Positions 1 through 6,491 of a stretch of DNA of 10,851 nucleotides are shown piece by piece (the stretch's first letter is position 1; the number at the start of each line of letters is the position of its first letter). Position numbers and translations under genes: made by a program. This DNA is from Candidatus Hydrogenedentota bacterium (GTDB lineage: Bacteria > Hydrogenedentota > Hydrogenedentia > Hydrogenedentales > SLHB01). The stretch spans positions 1 to 10,851 of the forward strand of contig DUZM01000248.1 of NCBI GenBank assembly GCA_013349485.1, in the 5' to 3' direction. The notes under the pieces are model-generated. The model did no database searches. It was not told the origin of the DNA and saw only the letters and a program-made list of their open reading frames with translations.

Positions 1-765
1 GAAGCCCAATTCGTCCTCGGCGTACTCATCACCGCCATCGTCCTCCACCGCGACCTTGAAATAGAACTGCCCAACGTCAATCTTCCGGATCTCGTATTGG
101 CCGCGGTCATCTACGACTGTCGTATAGCTGAGGTCTTCTGCAAGAGCCCCCCGGGTTCGCGAACCATCGTCCAGATAGTCCCAATGGAGGAATCCCCCCT
201 GCAGCCGGACACGCATCCCCTCTGCCGGGGTCCCGTCTCGCCAAGTTACCCGTCCCCCGAGCACCGCCATCCCCGGCATGGTCAATTCTACGATCTCAGC
301 AGTACCGACGGGGACTTCCGAGAAGGTTGCGGAGCCATACAAGGGGCTGTATGCGCTGATGAAGGCCGTCGCGAAAGGTTCCAAGGTGACCTCGAAAAAG
401 CCATCTGTGTCTGTGTAGGCCAGCGTTACGTTATAGGCGGCTCGAAGCACCGCGTCCGTCACGGGTATGCCCTCGGGGGAAAGAAGACGTCCGACGAGGG
501 GTCTGCCAGATCCAACGACAATATCCACGTGCTCCAACGAGTCACCTTCCTTGAGAACAACGTTGGCAAACTTAGTGCAGGCATAGTCTTCAGCGAAGGC
601 GCTCACCTTAACCACGCCACGGAAGCGAATCCCTGAGATACAGTACTCACCCCCAGAACCTGAGGTAGCACGAAAATGATGGTTCTTCTTGAGACTGCAC
701 CGATACCATTTACTCATATCTCCGCGGGCATCGGCCACCGCCCTGCTCGAAGCCTTGACATGCGG
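1..765 (-). pseudogene. Distal part of sigma factor/carboxypeptidase-regulatory-like protein, frame-shifted, 3' end off window
   Basis: This minus-strand frame is open from 765 to the left edge with no stop; its first ATG is at 717-715. It continues the sigma-factor protein in a shifted frame. Reading on from residues ISGRVLDRDGDPIAGANV of the upstream gene, it supplies the rest of that beta-sandwich (ADARGDMSKWYRC, then GEYCISGIRFRGVVKVSAFA). Two further repeat-like units follow: RPLVGRLLSPEGIPVTDAVL with YTDTDGFFEVTLEPF, and MAVLGGRVTWRDGTPAEGMRV with VVDDRGQYEIRKIDVG. The recurring G-R-V-x-x-x-D-G-x-P and D-x-x-G-x-[YF]-x-[IV] pattern is that of CarboxypepD_reg / Ig-like folds. Such repeats usually act as extracytoplasmic binding or spacer modules. 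No ribosome site is evident before the ATG at 717, so independent translation is doubtful. Either the gene is really broken or the sequence carries a one-base error. Confidence 0.72.
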
Positions 766-1819
766 CTAGGACATTTGCGCCCGCAATGGGGTCACCGTCT
801 CGATCCAGGACTCTGCCGGAGATTGAGCAGTAGCAAGACGGATACGCGATTTCGCAATGCTCGAGCGCCGCGGTCTCGTTGAGCACATCACCGTCCTGAA
901 CCTTGAGTTCGTTTGGAGAAACGGCCGGAGATGTATTCTCTGGCTGTTCTTCTGGCGTAACGGCATGGGTATGCAGGGGGGCAGGTGGCGTCTTCACGCC
1001 AACCTCTTGGGGCACGTCAAGACTAAGCGTGTTTCGCTGCAAGGCATGTCGGAGAGCGATATGACCTGTCGTCAAGACCGCCAAGACGAGCAGAATCCCG
1101 ATCAGTACCTTCTTCATGAGCAACATACCTCCTCCCATCATTCCAGCCCCGCCCATATGCGACCCGACCGCGGCAACGCTCGTCCCTACGCTTTTCCACG
1201 CGGCCGGGGCGGTCATCACGGCCCGCATGATGCGGGCCGCGCGCTCTGAAGGTTTGTCTTCGCGGCTGAGTTCCTCGCCAATGACCGCCACCAATCGTTC
1301 GCCGAGCGCGGCTCGGGCGCGTTGGAGCCGTTTTGCGGCGGCGGTTTGTGAGATGCCCAGCAGCTGGCCCATTTCGCGGGTCTTCTTGCGGGAAAAATAG
1401 TGCAGCATCAAGACCTCGCGGTCGTCCGCATCCAGATTGGCCATTTCTTCGTGCAGCAGCCGGTACAACTCCTCGCGTTCCGGATGAGGGCGTGTATTGA
1501 CCGGTGCGGCGATCAAGCGGCCCGGCGAGGTCATTTCGACTCTGCGCCGTTTCAGCGCATCCCGGCACCGGTTCTTGGCCATAGTGGTCAGCCACCGACC
1601 GAATTTGGCCGGCTCGAGGAGTGTATCCAGCGATTTGTAGGCAGTCAGAAACACGTCCTGGGAAATGTCTTCGGCATCGGCCCGGTTACGCAGATGTGCG
1701 AAGACGACGCCGAACACGGCACCCGAGTAACGCTCGACCAGTTCGCCGAATGCGCCGGCATCACCCCCGAGCGTCTGTTTAACCAGGCGCGAATCTGCAA
1801 GGGTGTGGAAAACGAACAT
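710..1819 (-). CDS. ECF-type sigma-70 factor with transmembrane segment and start of carboxypeptidase-regulatory-like domain
   Basis: The 369-residue product begins as an extracytoplasmic-function sigma factor, which directs RNA polymerase to its promoters. Region 2 spans about residues 12-92 (LVERYSGAVFGVVFAHLRNR, then AEDISQDVFLTAYKSL). Region 4, the -35-binding helix-turn-helix, spans about 117-176 (LDADDREVLMLHYF, then LLGISQTAAAKRLQRARAAL). A Gly/Met-rich stretch (221-236) leads into a single membrane helix (about 237-258), a Pro-rich linker, and the start of a carboxypeptidase-regulatory-like repeat (333-350). The reading frame then stops at 710-712 in the middle of that domain, while the adjacent frame continues the fold. 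The ATG at 1819 follows AGGAAG/AGGG-like sites and sits about 24 nt after a candidate -10 box. The design suggests a membrane-anchored sigma factor whose external repeats sense something; that role is inferred. Sigma identity is very sure, the exact C-terminus is not. Confidence 0.92.
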   Translation of the reverse strand: MFVFHTLADSRLVKQTLGGDAGAFGELVERYSGAVFGVVFAHLRNRADAEDISQDVFLTAYKSLDTLLEPAKFGRWLTTMAKNRCRDALKRRRVEMTSPGRLIAAPVNTRPHPEREELYRLLHEEMANLDADDREVLMLHYFSRKKTREMGQLLGISQTAAAKRLQRARAALGERLVAVIGEELSREDKPSERAARIMRAVMTAPAAWKSVGTSVAAVGSHMGGAGMMGGGMLLMKKVLIGILLVLAVLTTGHIALRHALQRNTLSLDVPQEVGVKTPPAPLHTHAVTPEEQPENTSPAVSPNELKVQDGDVLNETAALEHCEIAYPSCYCSISGRVLDRDGDPIAGANVLAACQGFEQGGGRCPRRYE

Positions 1820-1842
1820 AAGGCCCTATTCTTCCTGTTCCT

Positions 1843-1871
1843 ATTGTCCCGAGTGCGAGATACCTTTGCAA
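1843..1871 (-). promoter_or_regulatory. Candidate sigma-70-type promoter for the sigma-factor gene
   Basis: On the minus strand TTGCAA (1871-1866) is followed after exactly 17 nt by GACAAT (1848-1843). Each box matches four of six consensus bases. The leader to the ATG at 1819 would be short, with the purine-rich AGGAAG lying between. The fit is moderate and unsupported by any other signal. Confidence 0.35.
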
Positions 1872-1957
1872 AGTCGTGCGTCTTTTGCTAAACCCTTCAC
1901 CGGGGGTGATACCCTCATCCTCGGCACGGGCCTCATCGGCGGCAGCTATCCCCTCGC

Positions 1958-2088
1958 GTGATTGCGAGGAGCGACCCCGCCTCTGGCGGGAGCCCCGCCT
2001 TAGGCGGGGAGCGACGCGGCAATCACTTCAGCGCAAGTCACTCGCCGATAAGTGATTGCCACGTCGGCTTACGCCTCCTCGCAATGAC
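1958..2088. repeat. REP/BIME-like pair of inverted palindromic units
   Basis: The 8-mer GTGATTGC or its complement occurs in alternating orientation at 1958-1965, 2019-2026 and 2052-2059, with a one-mismatch copy at 2081-2088. This makes two hairpin units: A (1958-2026) and B (2052-2088). B reads GTGATTGCCACGTCGG up to CTCCTCGCAATGAC, and A is its inverted relative (GTGATTGCGAGGAGCGA up to GCGGCAATCAC). Unit A also contains two small perfect hairpins: CCCGCC-TCT-GGCGGG (1976-1990) and CCCCGCC-TTA-GGCGGGG (1993-2009). The architecture is that of dispersed extragenic palindromes, which can be mobilised by RAYT transposases and can affect mRNA ends. No transposase is present here. Confidence 0.7.
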
Positions 2089-2305
2089 GGGAAGATTTGT
2101 CTGTTGGCCTTGCGCCCATGTTATCCCAAAGAAAGTCGGCCACACTTATTCAAGGGATTTATGATTGAGCACACTACATAGAATAATGACGATTGAAACA
2201 AGAAACGAGGACAGCGACGCGGCTTCTACTCGGGCTGAAACGGACACAGGATGGCTCTGTATTCACACTGCTGCACATTTGCAGATGCCCAAACGGTAGG
2301 AGTAG

Positions 2306-2447
2306 TCCCGCCCCCGCGCGGGGTCCGCAAAACGGGGACAGTCCCGTCTCGCTGGCGCTCGCCTGCGCTTGGGGTTCCGCAAAACGGGGACAGTCCCGTC
2401 TCGCTGACGCTCGCCTGGGACAGTCCCCGTTTTGGTCCCGTTTTGCC
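2306..2447. repeat. Repeat block: two 42-nt direct copies plus inverted arms
   Basis: A 42-nt unit beginning TCCGCAAAACGGGGACAG occurs at 2324-2365 and 2376-2417 with one mismatch. The second copy's arm GCAAAACGGGGACAGTCCC (2379-2397) is nearly the reverse complement of 2417-2435 (GGGACAGTCCCCGTTTTGG), giving a long stem. A further partial inverted copy, TCCCGTTTTGCC, follows at 2436-2447. The block opens with the 12-nt palindrome CCCCGCGCGGGG (2312-2323). It ends about 70 nt before uvrC. It may be a dispersed repeat family or an attenuator-like structure; the sequence alone does not decide. Confidence 0.7.
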
Positions 2448-2499
2448 GTGCTTGTCTTTGCTCGGTTTCGGTTCTGAATCCGCTTTTCTCAAGGTGTTG

Positions 2500-2508
2500 T
2501 GGTATCCT
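2500..2508 (+). promoter_or_regulatory. Possible extended -10 element for uvrC
   Basis: TGGTATCCT lies 7 nt before the uvrC ATG. It fits an extended -10 (TGnTATAAT) at four of six core positions, and the same nonamer is the -10 of the barrel-gene promoter at 6374-6382. No good -35 is seen 17 nt upstream. Used here, it would start transcription at or within a base or two of the ATG, giving a leaderless message. Confidence 0.35.
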
Positions 2509-2515
2509 GATCTCT

Positions 2516-4390
2516 ATGACGCAGAAGTCCGAGATTGGGCGGTTTCCTGGCGAATTCGAGCTGAGCAGTGTGCCCAGCGGGCCGGGGTGCTATCTGATGA
2601 AGGATCGCGAGGGTCGCGTGATTTATGTAGGCAAGGCGAAGGACCTGCGCGCGCGCCTGCGCACCTACGTCCACGAGCAGGATACGCGGCACAGCGTGCA
2701 GTTCTTGATGGATCGGGTAGCGGCTATCGATTTCCTCGTCACCGCCACGGAAAAAGAAGCGCTGCTGCTCGAGAACAGCCTCATAAAACAGCATTCGCCG
2801 CGCTACAACGTCCGGTTAAAAGACGACAAGACGTACGTCAGTCTGCGCGTCAACGTCAAGGAGGATTTTCCGCGGATAACCGTGGTGCGGAGGCACAAGC
2901 ACGACGGGGCGCGGTATTTCGGGCCTTACGCCAGCGCGCAGTCCGTCCGCGAGACGCTGCGTCAGATGCGCCGCATCTTCCCGCTCCGCACGTGCACGGA
3001 CGCCGTCATGCGGAATCGGACGCGGCCGTGCCTTTACCACCAAATGAATCAATGTGTGGCGCCGTGCGTGGGGTTGGTCAGTTCGACCGCGTATCATGAG
3101 ATCGTCGGTCAGGTGGTCCTGGTGCTCGAGGGCCGTAGTGCCGAGGTCGAGAAACTGCTGCTCGAGCAAATCGGCGCGTTGGCCGAGGCGCTCGAATTCG
3201 AGAAGGCGGCGGCGCTCCGGGACCGGCTCCAAGCGCTGCGCCGAACGGTCGAGCGACAGCGAACGGTCAACGTGGCCGGGCCCCAGGATCGCGACGTGTT
3301 CGGCGTGTACACCCGTGGCCGCTACACCGAGGTGCAGGTGTTGTTTTTCCGGGGTCGCAAAATGGTCGGGGGCCGCTCCTTCTCATTCAAAGGACGCGAG
3401 AGCCCTGTGGAAGAACAACTGAGTTCGTTCTTGATCCAATACTACAGCGGCGCCGCAAGCATACCACCTGAGATTCTGATCCCATTGCCGGTGGAAGATG
3501 AGGAACCGCTCGTCGAGGTCCTGGGGGAACAGCGGGGCGGGCCGGTGAAGGTGCTAGGGCCACAGCGCGGCGAGAAGCGGGCCCTGGTCGAACTCGCCGC
3601 CCGAAACGCGAAGGCGCGTTTCGAGGAGAAGCGGCTTGCGGCCAAGGTGCAAACGGACCTGCTCGACGAGTTGAAGGAGGCCCTGCGGCTCCCGAGTGTT
3701 CCCAGTCGGATCGAGTGTTTCGACATTTCGACGACGCAAGGCGCGGGGGCCGTGGGCTCGATGGTGGCGTTCGAGGGCGGGGTCCCGAACAAGGCGCGGT
3801 ATCGGCGGTTTGCCATTCGCAGCGTTGCCGGCCAAGATGATTTTGCCATGCTGCGCGAGGTGCTCTTACGCCGATACCGAAAAGCGGCGGCCGAGGACGA
3901 CCTGCCGGACCTCGTGCTGATTGACGGCGGCAAAGGGCAACTGAACGTCGCCACGACCGTGTTCAAGGATTTGGGTATCGAGGACCTGCCTGCCGCGAGC
4001 GTCGCGAAATCCAGACGAGAAGGTGCCGCGGGGCGATCGCCCGAGCGGTTTTTCATTCCCGGGAGGGCTAACCCGATTATACTTGTGCAGAGCAAGCCCG
4101 TGGTTCATCTCATTGCGCGGATTCGGGACGAAGCCCATCGGTTCGCGGTCGCCTATCACCGGAAACGGCGTGCGAAAGCGACCGTTCGCACGGCACTGAC
4201 CGATATCCCCGGAATTGGGCCGAGGCGCGCGAGAATGCTCTTGAATAAGTTCGGCTCAATTGCGAGAATAGCGGACGTGTCAGAAGAGGCCATCGCGATT
4301 CTTCCCGGGTTCACAGGGGAATTGGCGCGGGAAGTGAGGGCATTCGCTGCGGCTTTCCGAAAAGGGAGAACGGAGGGAGTAGAAGAATGA
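2516..4390 (+). CDS. uvrC: Excinuclease ABC subunit C (UvrC)
   Basis: This is the dual-incision endonuclease of nucleotide excision repair, which cuts on both sides of a lesion marked by UvrA/UvrB. All modules of a normal-length (624-residue) UvrC are present. The GIY-YIG nuclease (about 14-100) has YVGKAKDLRARL with Arg47 and the catalytic Glu87 in ALLLENSLIKQ. Four cysteines (160, 172, 180, 184) are spaced as in the UvrC iron-sulphur site. The UVR domain that binds UvrB is at about 212-246 (LEFEKAAALRDRLQ). The RNase H-like nuclease has Asp403 (CFDIS), Asp470 (LIDGGKGQL) and His541 (RDEAHRFAV). Tandem helix-hairpin-helix motifs (560-610) close the protein. I chose the ATG at 2516 because homology begins soon after it and the upstream codons read through repeat sequence. 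There is no Shine-Dalgarno close by. The stop overlaps the next start (ATGA), so the hydrolase is co-translated. Confidence 0.98.
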   Translation: MTQKSEIGRFPGEFELSSVPSGPGCYLMKDREGRVIYVGKAKDLRARLRTYVHEQDTRHSVQFLMDRVAAIDFLVTATEKEALLLENSLIKQHSPRYNVRLKDDKTYVSLRVNVKEDFPRITVVRRHKHDGARYFGPYASAQSVRETLRQMRRIFPLRTCTDAVMRNRTRPCLYHQMNQCVAPCVGLVSSTAYHEIVGQVVLVLEGRSAEVEKLLLEQIGALAEALEFEKAAALRDRLQALRRTVERQRTVNVAGPQDRDVFGVYTRGRYTEVQVLFFRGRKMVGGRSFSFKGRESPVEEQLSSFLIQYYSGAASIPPEILIPLPVEDEEPLVEVLGEQRGGPVKVLGPQRGEKRALVELAARNAKARFEEKRLAAKVQTDLLDELKEALRLPSVPSRIECFDISTTQGAGAVGSMVAFEGGVPNKARYRRFAIRSVAGQDDFAMLREVLLRRYRKAAAEDDLPDLVLIDGGKGQLNVATTVFKDLGIEDLPAASVAKSRREGAAGRSPERFFIPGRANPIILVQSKPVVHLIARIRDEAHRFAVAYHRKRRAKATVRTALTDIPGIGPRRARMLLNKFGSIARIADVSEEAIAILPGFTGELAREVRAFAAAFRKGRTEGVEE

Positions 4391-5643
4391 TTGCGTTACT
4401 CATCGTGCTGATTCTGCTTGCAGCGGCTGCCGTGGTCTACTGGGTGCTGCTGTCTCGGGCGTACGCGCAGGTTTCCCGGGCCGACGAAGTACACGAAGTA
4501 AAGACATCTGACCTATGGACGATCTGTCTATACCGTTATATGCCCGAGAACGGCGACGGGGAACCCGTCCTGTTGTGCCACAGCGCCTTGGCCAATCACT
4601 TCAATTTCGCCCTGCCGGACGAGAACGCGCTTGTGGACGTGCTCACGAAACAAGGCTACGACTGCTGGGCAATCGAATTGCGCGGCGCCAAGAGTTCGAT
4701 TCCGCCGTACGGACGTAGGCGGTGGGCGGCCACCATGGACGACTATCTCCTTCGCGACCTCCCCGCGGCCATCGAGTACATTCAGAAAGTGACCCGCTAC
4801 GCCAAAGTGCATTGCGTCGGCCATTCGATGGGCGGCATGCTGTTGTATGCGTATCAAGTTGCGTACGGGCCTAACCAGATTGCCAGTGCGGCGACCCTCG
4901 GCGCGCCGCCGGGCTTCGAAGGCAAGGGGCTGCACAACCCCAAGATCCTGCTGGCTTTTCATGCGCTTTGCCCGCCCGTCTTCTACTACGTATTGCGCGG
5001 GTTAACGCCGCTGCTGTGCAAAGTCCGGCCCAAATCGCGTTTCGTGCCCGTCAACTGGGACAACCTGCACCCGGAAATCGACGCGGGCGCGTTCTTCAAT
5101 GTGCTCGAGCCGGCGCCCCCGACCGTCGCAAAGGCGCTCTGCTCGTGGGGCACGGGCGAAGAATGGCATATGCAAGACGGTGAAATAGACGTTGCGGCAG
5201 GGCTTAAGACGCTTCGGGCGCCTCTGCTGGCCTTATTCGGCGCGGCCGATCCATTGATCCCGGGATCCCGCGCGGAATCGTTTTTCAAGGACCTCCCGGG
5301 AAAGGATAAGAAATACCTGATGCTCTCCGAGCGCAACGGCCACGCGGCCGACTACAACCACGTCGACCTCGCATTTGGACGCGAGAGCGTCAAGGACGTG
5401 TTCGAGCCTATCGTGGAATGGATTAAGCAACACCCTTGCCTCGAGCAAGTTAAACCCGCTGATCTCGTCGAAAAGGCGGAAGATTCGATGCGGGCCGTGG
5501 CCGCAGAGCAGAAGGGGCCGGCCCGTAAAAGAAGAGCGGCCCCCAAGAAAAAAGCCGCCGCAAAGAAAAAGCCGGCGGCGAAGAAGAAGACTACCGCCAA
5601 GAGGAAACCGGCTGCAAAGGACCGTGCAAATCCTCCCGAATAG
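4387..5643 (+). CDS. Membrane-anchored alpha/beta hydrolase with histone-H1-like tail
   Basis: The 418-residue protein is an alpha/beta-fold hydrolase with lipase/esterase or PHA-synthase-like features. An N-terminal hydrophobic helix (2-22) probably anchors it in the membrane. An oxyanion-type segment LLCHSALANHF (62-72) is followed by the nucleophile elbow GHSMGG (145-150, Ser147). A likely acid lies in FGAADPL (Asp288) and the catalytic His is probably His325 in YNHVDLAFG. The substrate is unknown. The last 40 or so residues (about 377-413) are almost entirely Lys, Ala, Pro and Arg in KKKPAAKKKTTAKRKPAAK-type repeats, like histone H1 or AlgP tails that bind DNA or other polyanions. GGAGGG (4372-4377) precedes the ATG by 9 nt, and the start overlaps the uvrC stop by 4 nt. 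Hydrolase class is firm; specific function is not. Confidence 0.9.
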   Translation: MIALLIVLILLAAAAVVYWVLLSRAYAQVSRADEVHEVKTSDLWTICLYRYMPENGDGEPVLLCHSALANHFNFALPDENALVDVLTKQGYDCWAIELRGAKSSIPPYGRRRWAATMDDYLLRDLPAAIEYIQKVTRYAKVHCVGHSMGGMLLYAYQVAYGPNQIASAATLGAPPGFEGKGLHNPKILLAFHALCPPVFYYVLRGLTPLLCKVRPKSRFVPVNWDNLHPEIDAGAFFNVLEPAPPTVAKALCSWGTGEEWHMQDGEIDVAAGLKTLRAPLLALFGAADPLIPGSRAESFFKDLPGKDKKYLMLSERNGHAADYNHVDLAFGRESVKDVFEPIVEWIKQHPCLEQVKPADLVEKAEDSMRAVAAEQKGPARKRRAAPKKKAAAKKKPAAKKKTTAKRKPAAKDRANPPE

Positions 5644-5732
5644 GCTGAGGGTAGTTTGCTTTTTGCCTTTCGCATGTAGGATCGAGAAGACGTCGCCGCC
5701 GTCGTCGCTCTCGTAGTTCCCTTGCCTTCTGA

Positions 5733-5763
5733 TTGGACTTCCCGCAGCGCATTCTGGTGTAAT
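5733..5763 (+). promoter_or_regulatory. Candidate promoter for the DUF456-type gene
   Basis: TTGGAC (5733-5738) is separated by 19 nt from TGTAAT (5758-5763), which is preceded by TGG as in an extended -10. Transcription would start near 5770, leaving about 27 nt before the ATG at 5797. The -10 sits inside an inverted repeat, GCGCATT (5747-5753) and AATGCGC (5761-5767). The spacer is longer than ideal. Confidence 0.35.
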
Positions 5764-5796
5764 GCGCGGGCAGGAAATGAGGGATTTGCGGGGGCG

Positions 5797-6357
5797 ATGC
5801 GGACTGGCCGCGCTTGGCGAAGCCCCAACGGGATAGTGACCGTCGTGTCAATAATCATAGCCATTCTGGGTTGGACGGCATTCGGGGCAGCCATACTTGT
5901 CGGCCTGTTCCTCGATCTTATCGGCCTTTTCGGGAATTGGATAATACTGGGGGCCGTGGCCCTTGCCTGGCTCGCGACGGGCCGGGAGCATTTCGGGATT
6001 TGGTGTATTCTGGCGCTGGCCGGTTTGGCGGCGTTGGGCGAAGTCCTCGAGTTCCTGGGCGCGGATCTCGGCGCAAAGCGGTTTGGGGCAAGCAAGGGCT
6101 CGACGTTGTCGGTGTTGGCGGGTTGCATCGTGGGCGGCATCGCGGGGACGCCGGTATTCCCGATTGTGGGCTCGGTGCTGGGCGCCTGCGTGGGCGCGTT
6201 TATCGGCGCGGCGTGCCACGAGTTCATTGTAATGGAGAAGCAACCCGGGACGGCGGCGTGGACGGGGTTTGGTGCGGCGTTGGGGAAAGTCGCGGGCATC
6301 CTGGCCAAACTGGTCGTGGGCTTTGTGATGCTCGGGGTAGCGGCACTTGCGTATTGA
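5797..6357 (+). CDS. DUF456-type small integral membrane protein
   Basis: The product is very hydrophobic, about 186 residues, with several membrane segments: VTVVSIIIAILGWTAFGAAI, then ILVGLFLDLIGLFGNWIILG, IWCILALAGLAALGEVLEFL, a Gly-rich stretch around SVLAGCIVGGIAGTPVFPIVG, and a C-terminal helix AKLVVGFVMLGVAALA. The Gly-rich central hairpin, the GxxLGEVLEF-like segment and the KRFGASKGS loop resemble the DUF456 family, which has no assigned biochemical role. The start is uncertain. The same frame opens at 5722, but a candidate promoter starting near 5770 would exclude that. ATG 5797 has GAGGG 13 nt upstream; GTG 5836 would begin right at the first membrane helix. The gene follows the hydrolase after 150 nt and is probably a separate transcription unit. 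Confidence 0.75.
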   Translation: MRTGRAWRSPNGIVTVVSIIIAILGWTAFGAAILVGLFLDLIGLFGNWIILGAVALAWLATGREHFGIWCILALAGLAALGEVLEFLGADLGAKRFGASKGSTLSVLAGCIVGGIAGTPVFPIVGSVLGACVGAFIGAACHEFIVMEKQPGTAAWTGFGAALGKVAGILAKLVVGFVMLGVAALAY

Positions 6358-6382
6358 CGGCGCTCGAGGCGCATGGTATCCT
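6354..6382 (+). promoter_or_regulatory. Sigma-70-type promoter for the barrel-protein gene
   Basis: TTGACG (6354-6359, five of six consensus) and TATCCT (6377-6382, four of six) are separated by exactly 17 nt, with TGG giving an extended -10. The -35 overlaps the TGA stop of the preceding gene. Transcription would start near 6389, leaving roughly 100 nt of leader before the strong AGGAGG (6477-6482). Confidence 0.6.
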
Positions 6383-6491
6383 CATAGGCGATGGGGAAAA
6401 GGGGTTTTGGCTCGCCTGTATCGACGGTGTGGTCTTTCCAGGCGGCCGAAGCAGAGTCTGTTTTGTCTTGCGCGGAAGGAGGGTGTTTCAT

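Larger units (their letters stand above)
1820..2515. other. Non-coding stretch between the divergent sigma-factor and uvrC genes
   Basis: No convincing gene is visible on either strand. The stretch holds the candidate sigma-factor promoter (1843-1871), a REP/BIME-like palindromic element (1958-2088), a repeat block (2306-2447) and a possible extended -10 just before uvrC (2500-2508). I see nothing recognisable in 2092-2305. Open frames here read through the repeats, lack plausible ribosome sites and show no domain-like sequence. Confidence 0.7.

Noticed and set aside
97..636. 179-residue plus-strand open frame at the left end
   Set aside because: The opposite strand has a continuous frame with three beta-sandwich repeats; the plus-strand product shows no domain pattern.
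710..766. Programmed ribosomal frameshift joining the two parts of the sigma-factor gene
   Set aside because: I see no slippery heptamer, internal Shine-Dalgarno or strong downstream structure at the junction; a mutation or sequence error is simpler.
2324..2417. CRISPR array
   Set aside because: There are only two copies, with a 10-nt gap and inverted copies alongside; this is not repeat-spacer structure.
5814..6491. In-frame extension of the barrel-protein gene upstream of its ATG, which would make a 754-residue protein
   Set aside because: It overlaps the DUF456-type gene in another frame. The signal peptide and a perfect AGGAGG mark ATG 6492 as the start, and a good promoter lies at 6354-6382.
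5352..6491. 379-residue minus-strand open frame opposite the hydrolase and DUF456-type genes
   Set aside because: It spans two real genes on the other strand, has composition-driven Ala/Pro/Arg-rich sequence and contains no recognisable fold.
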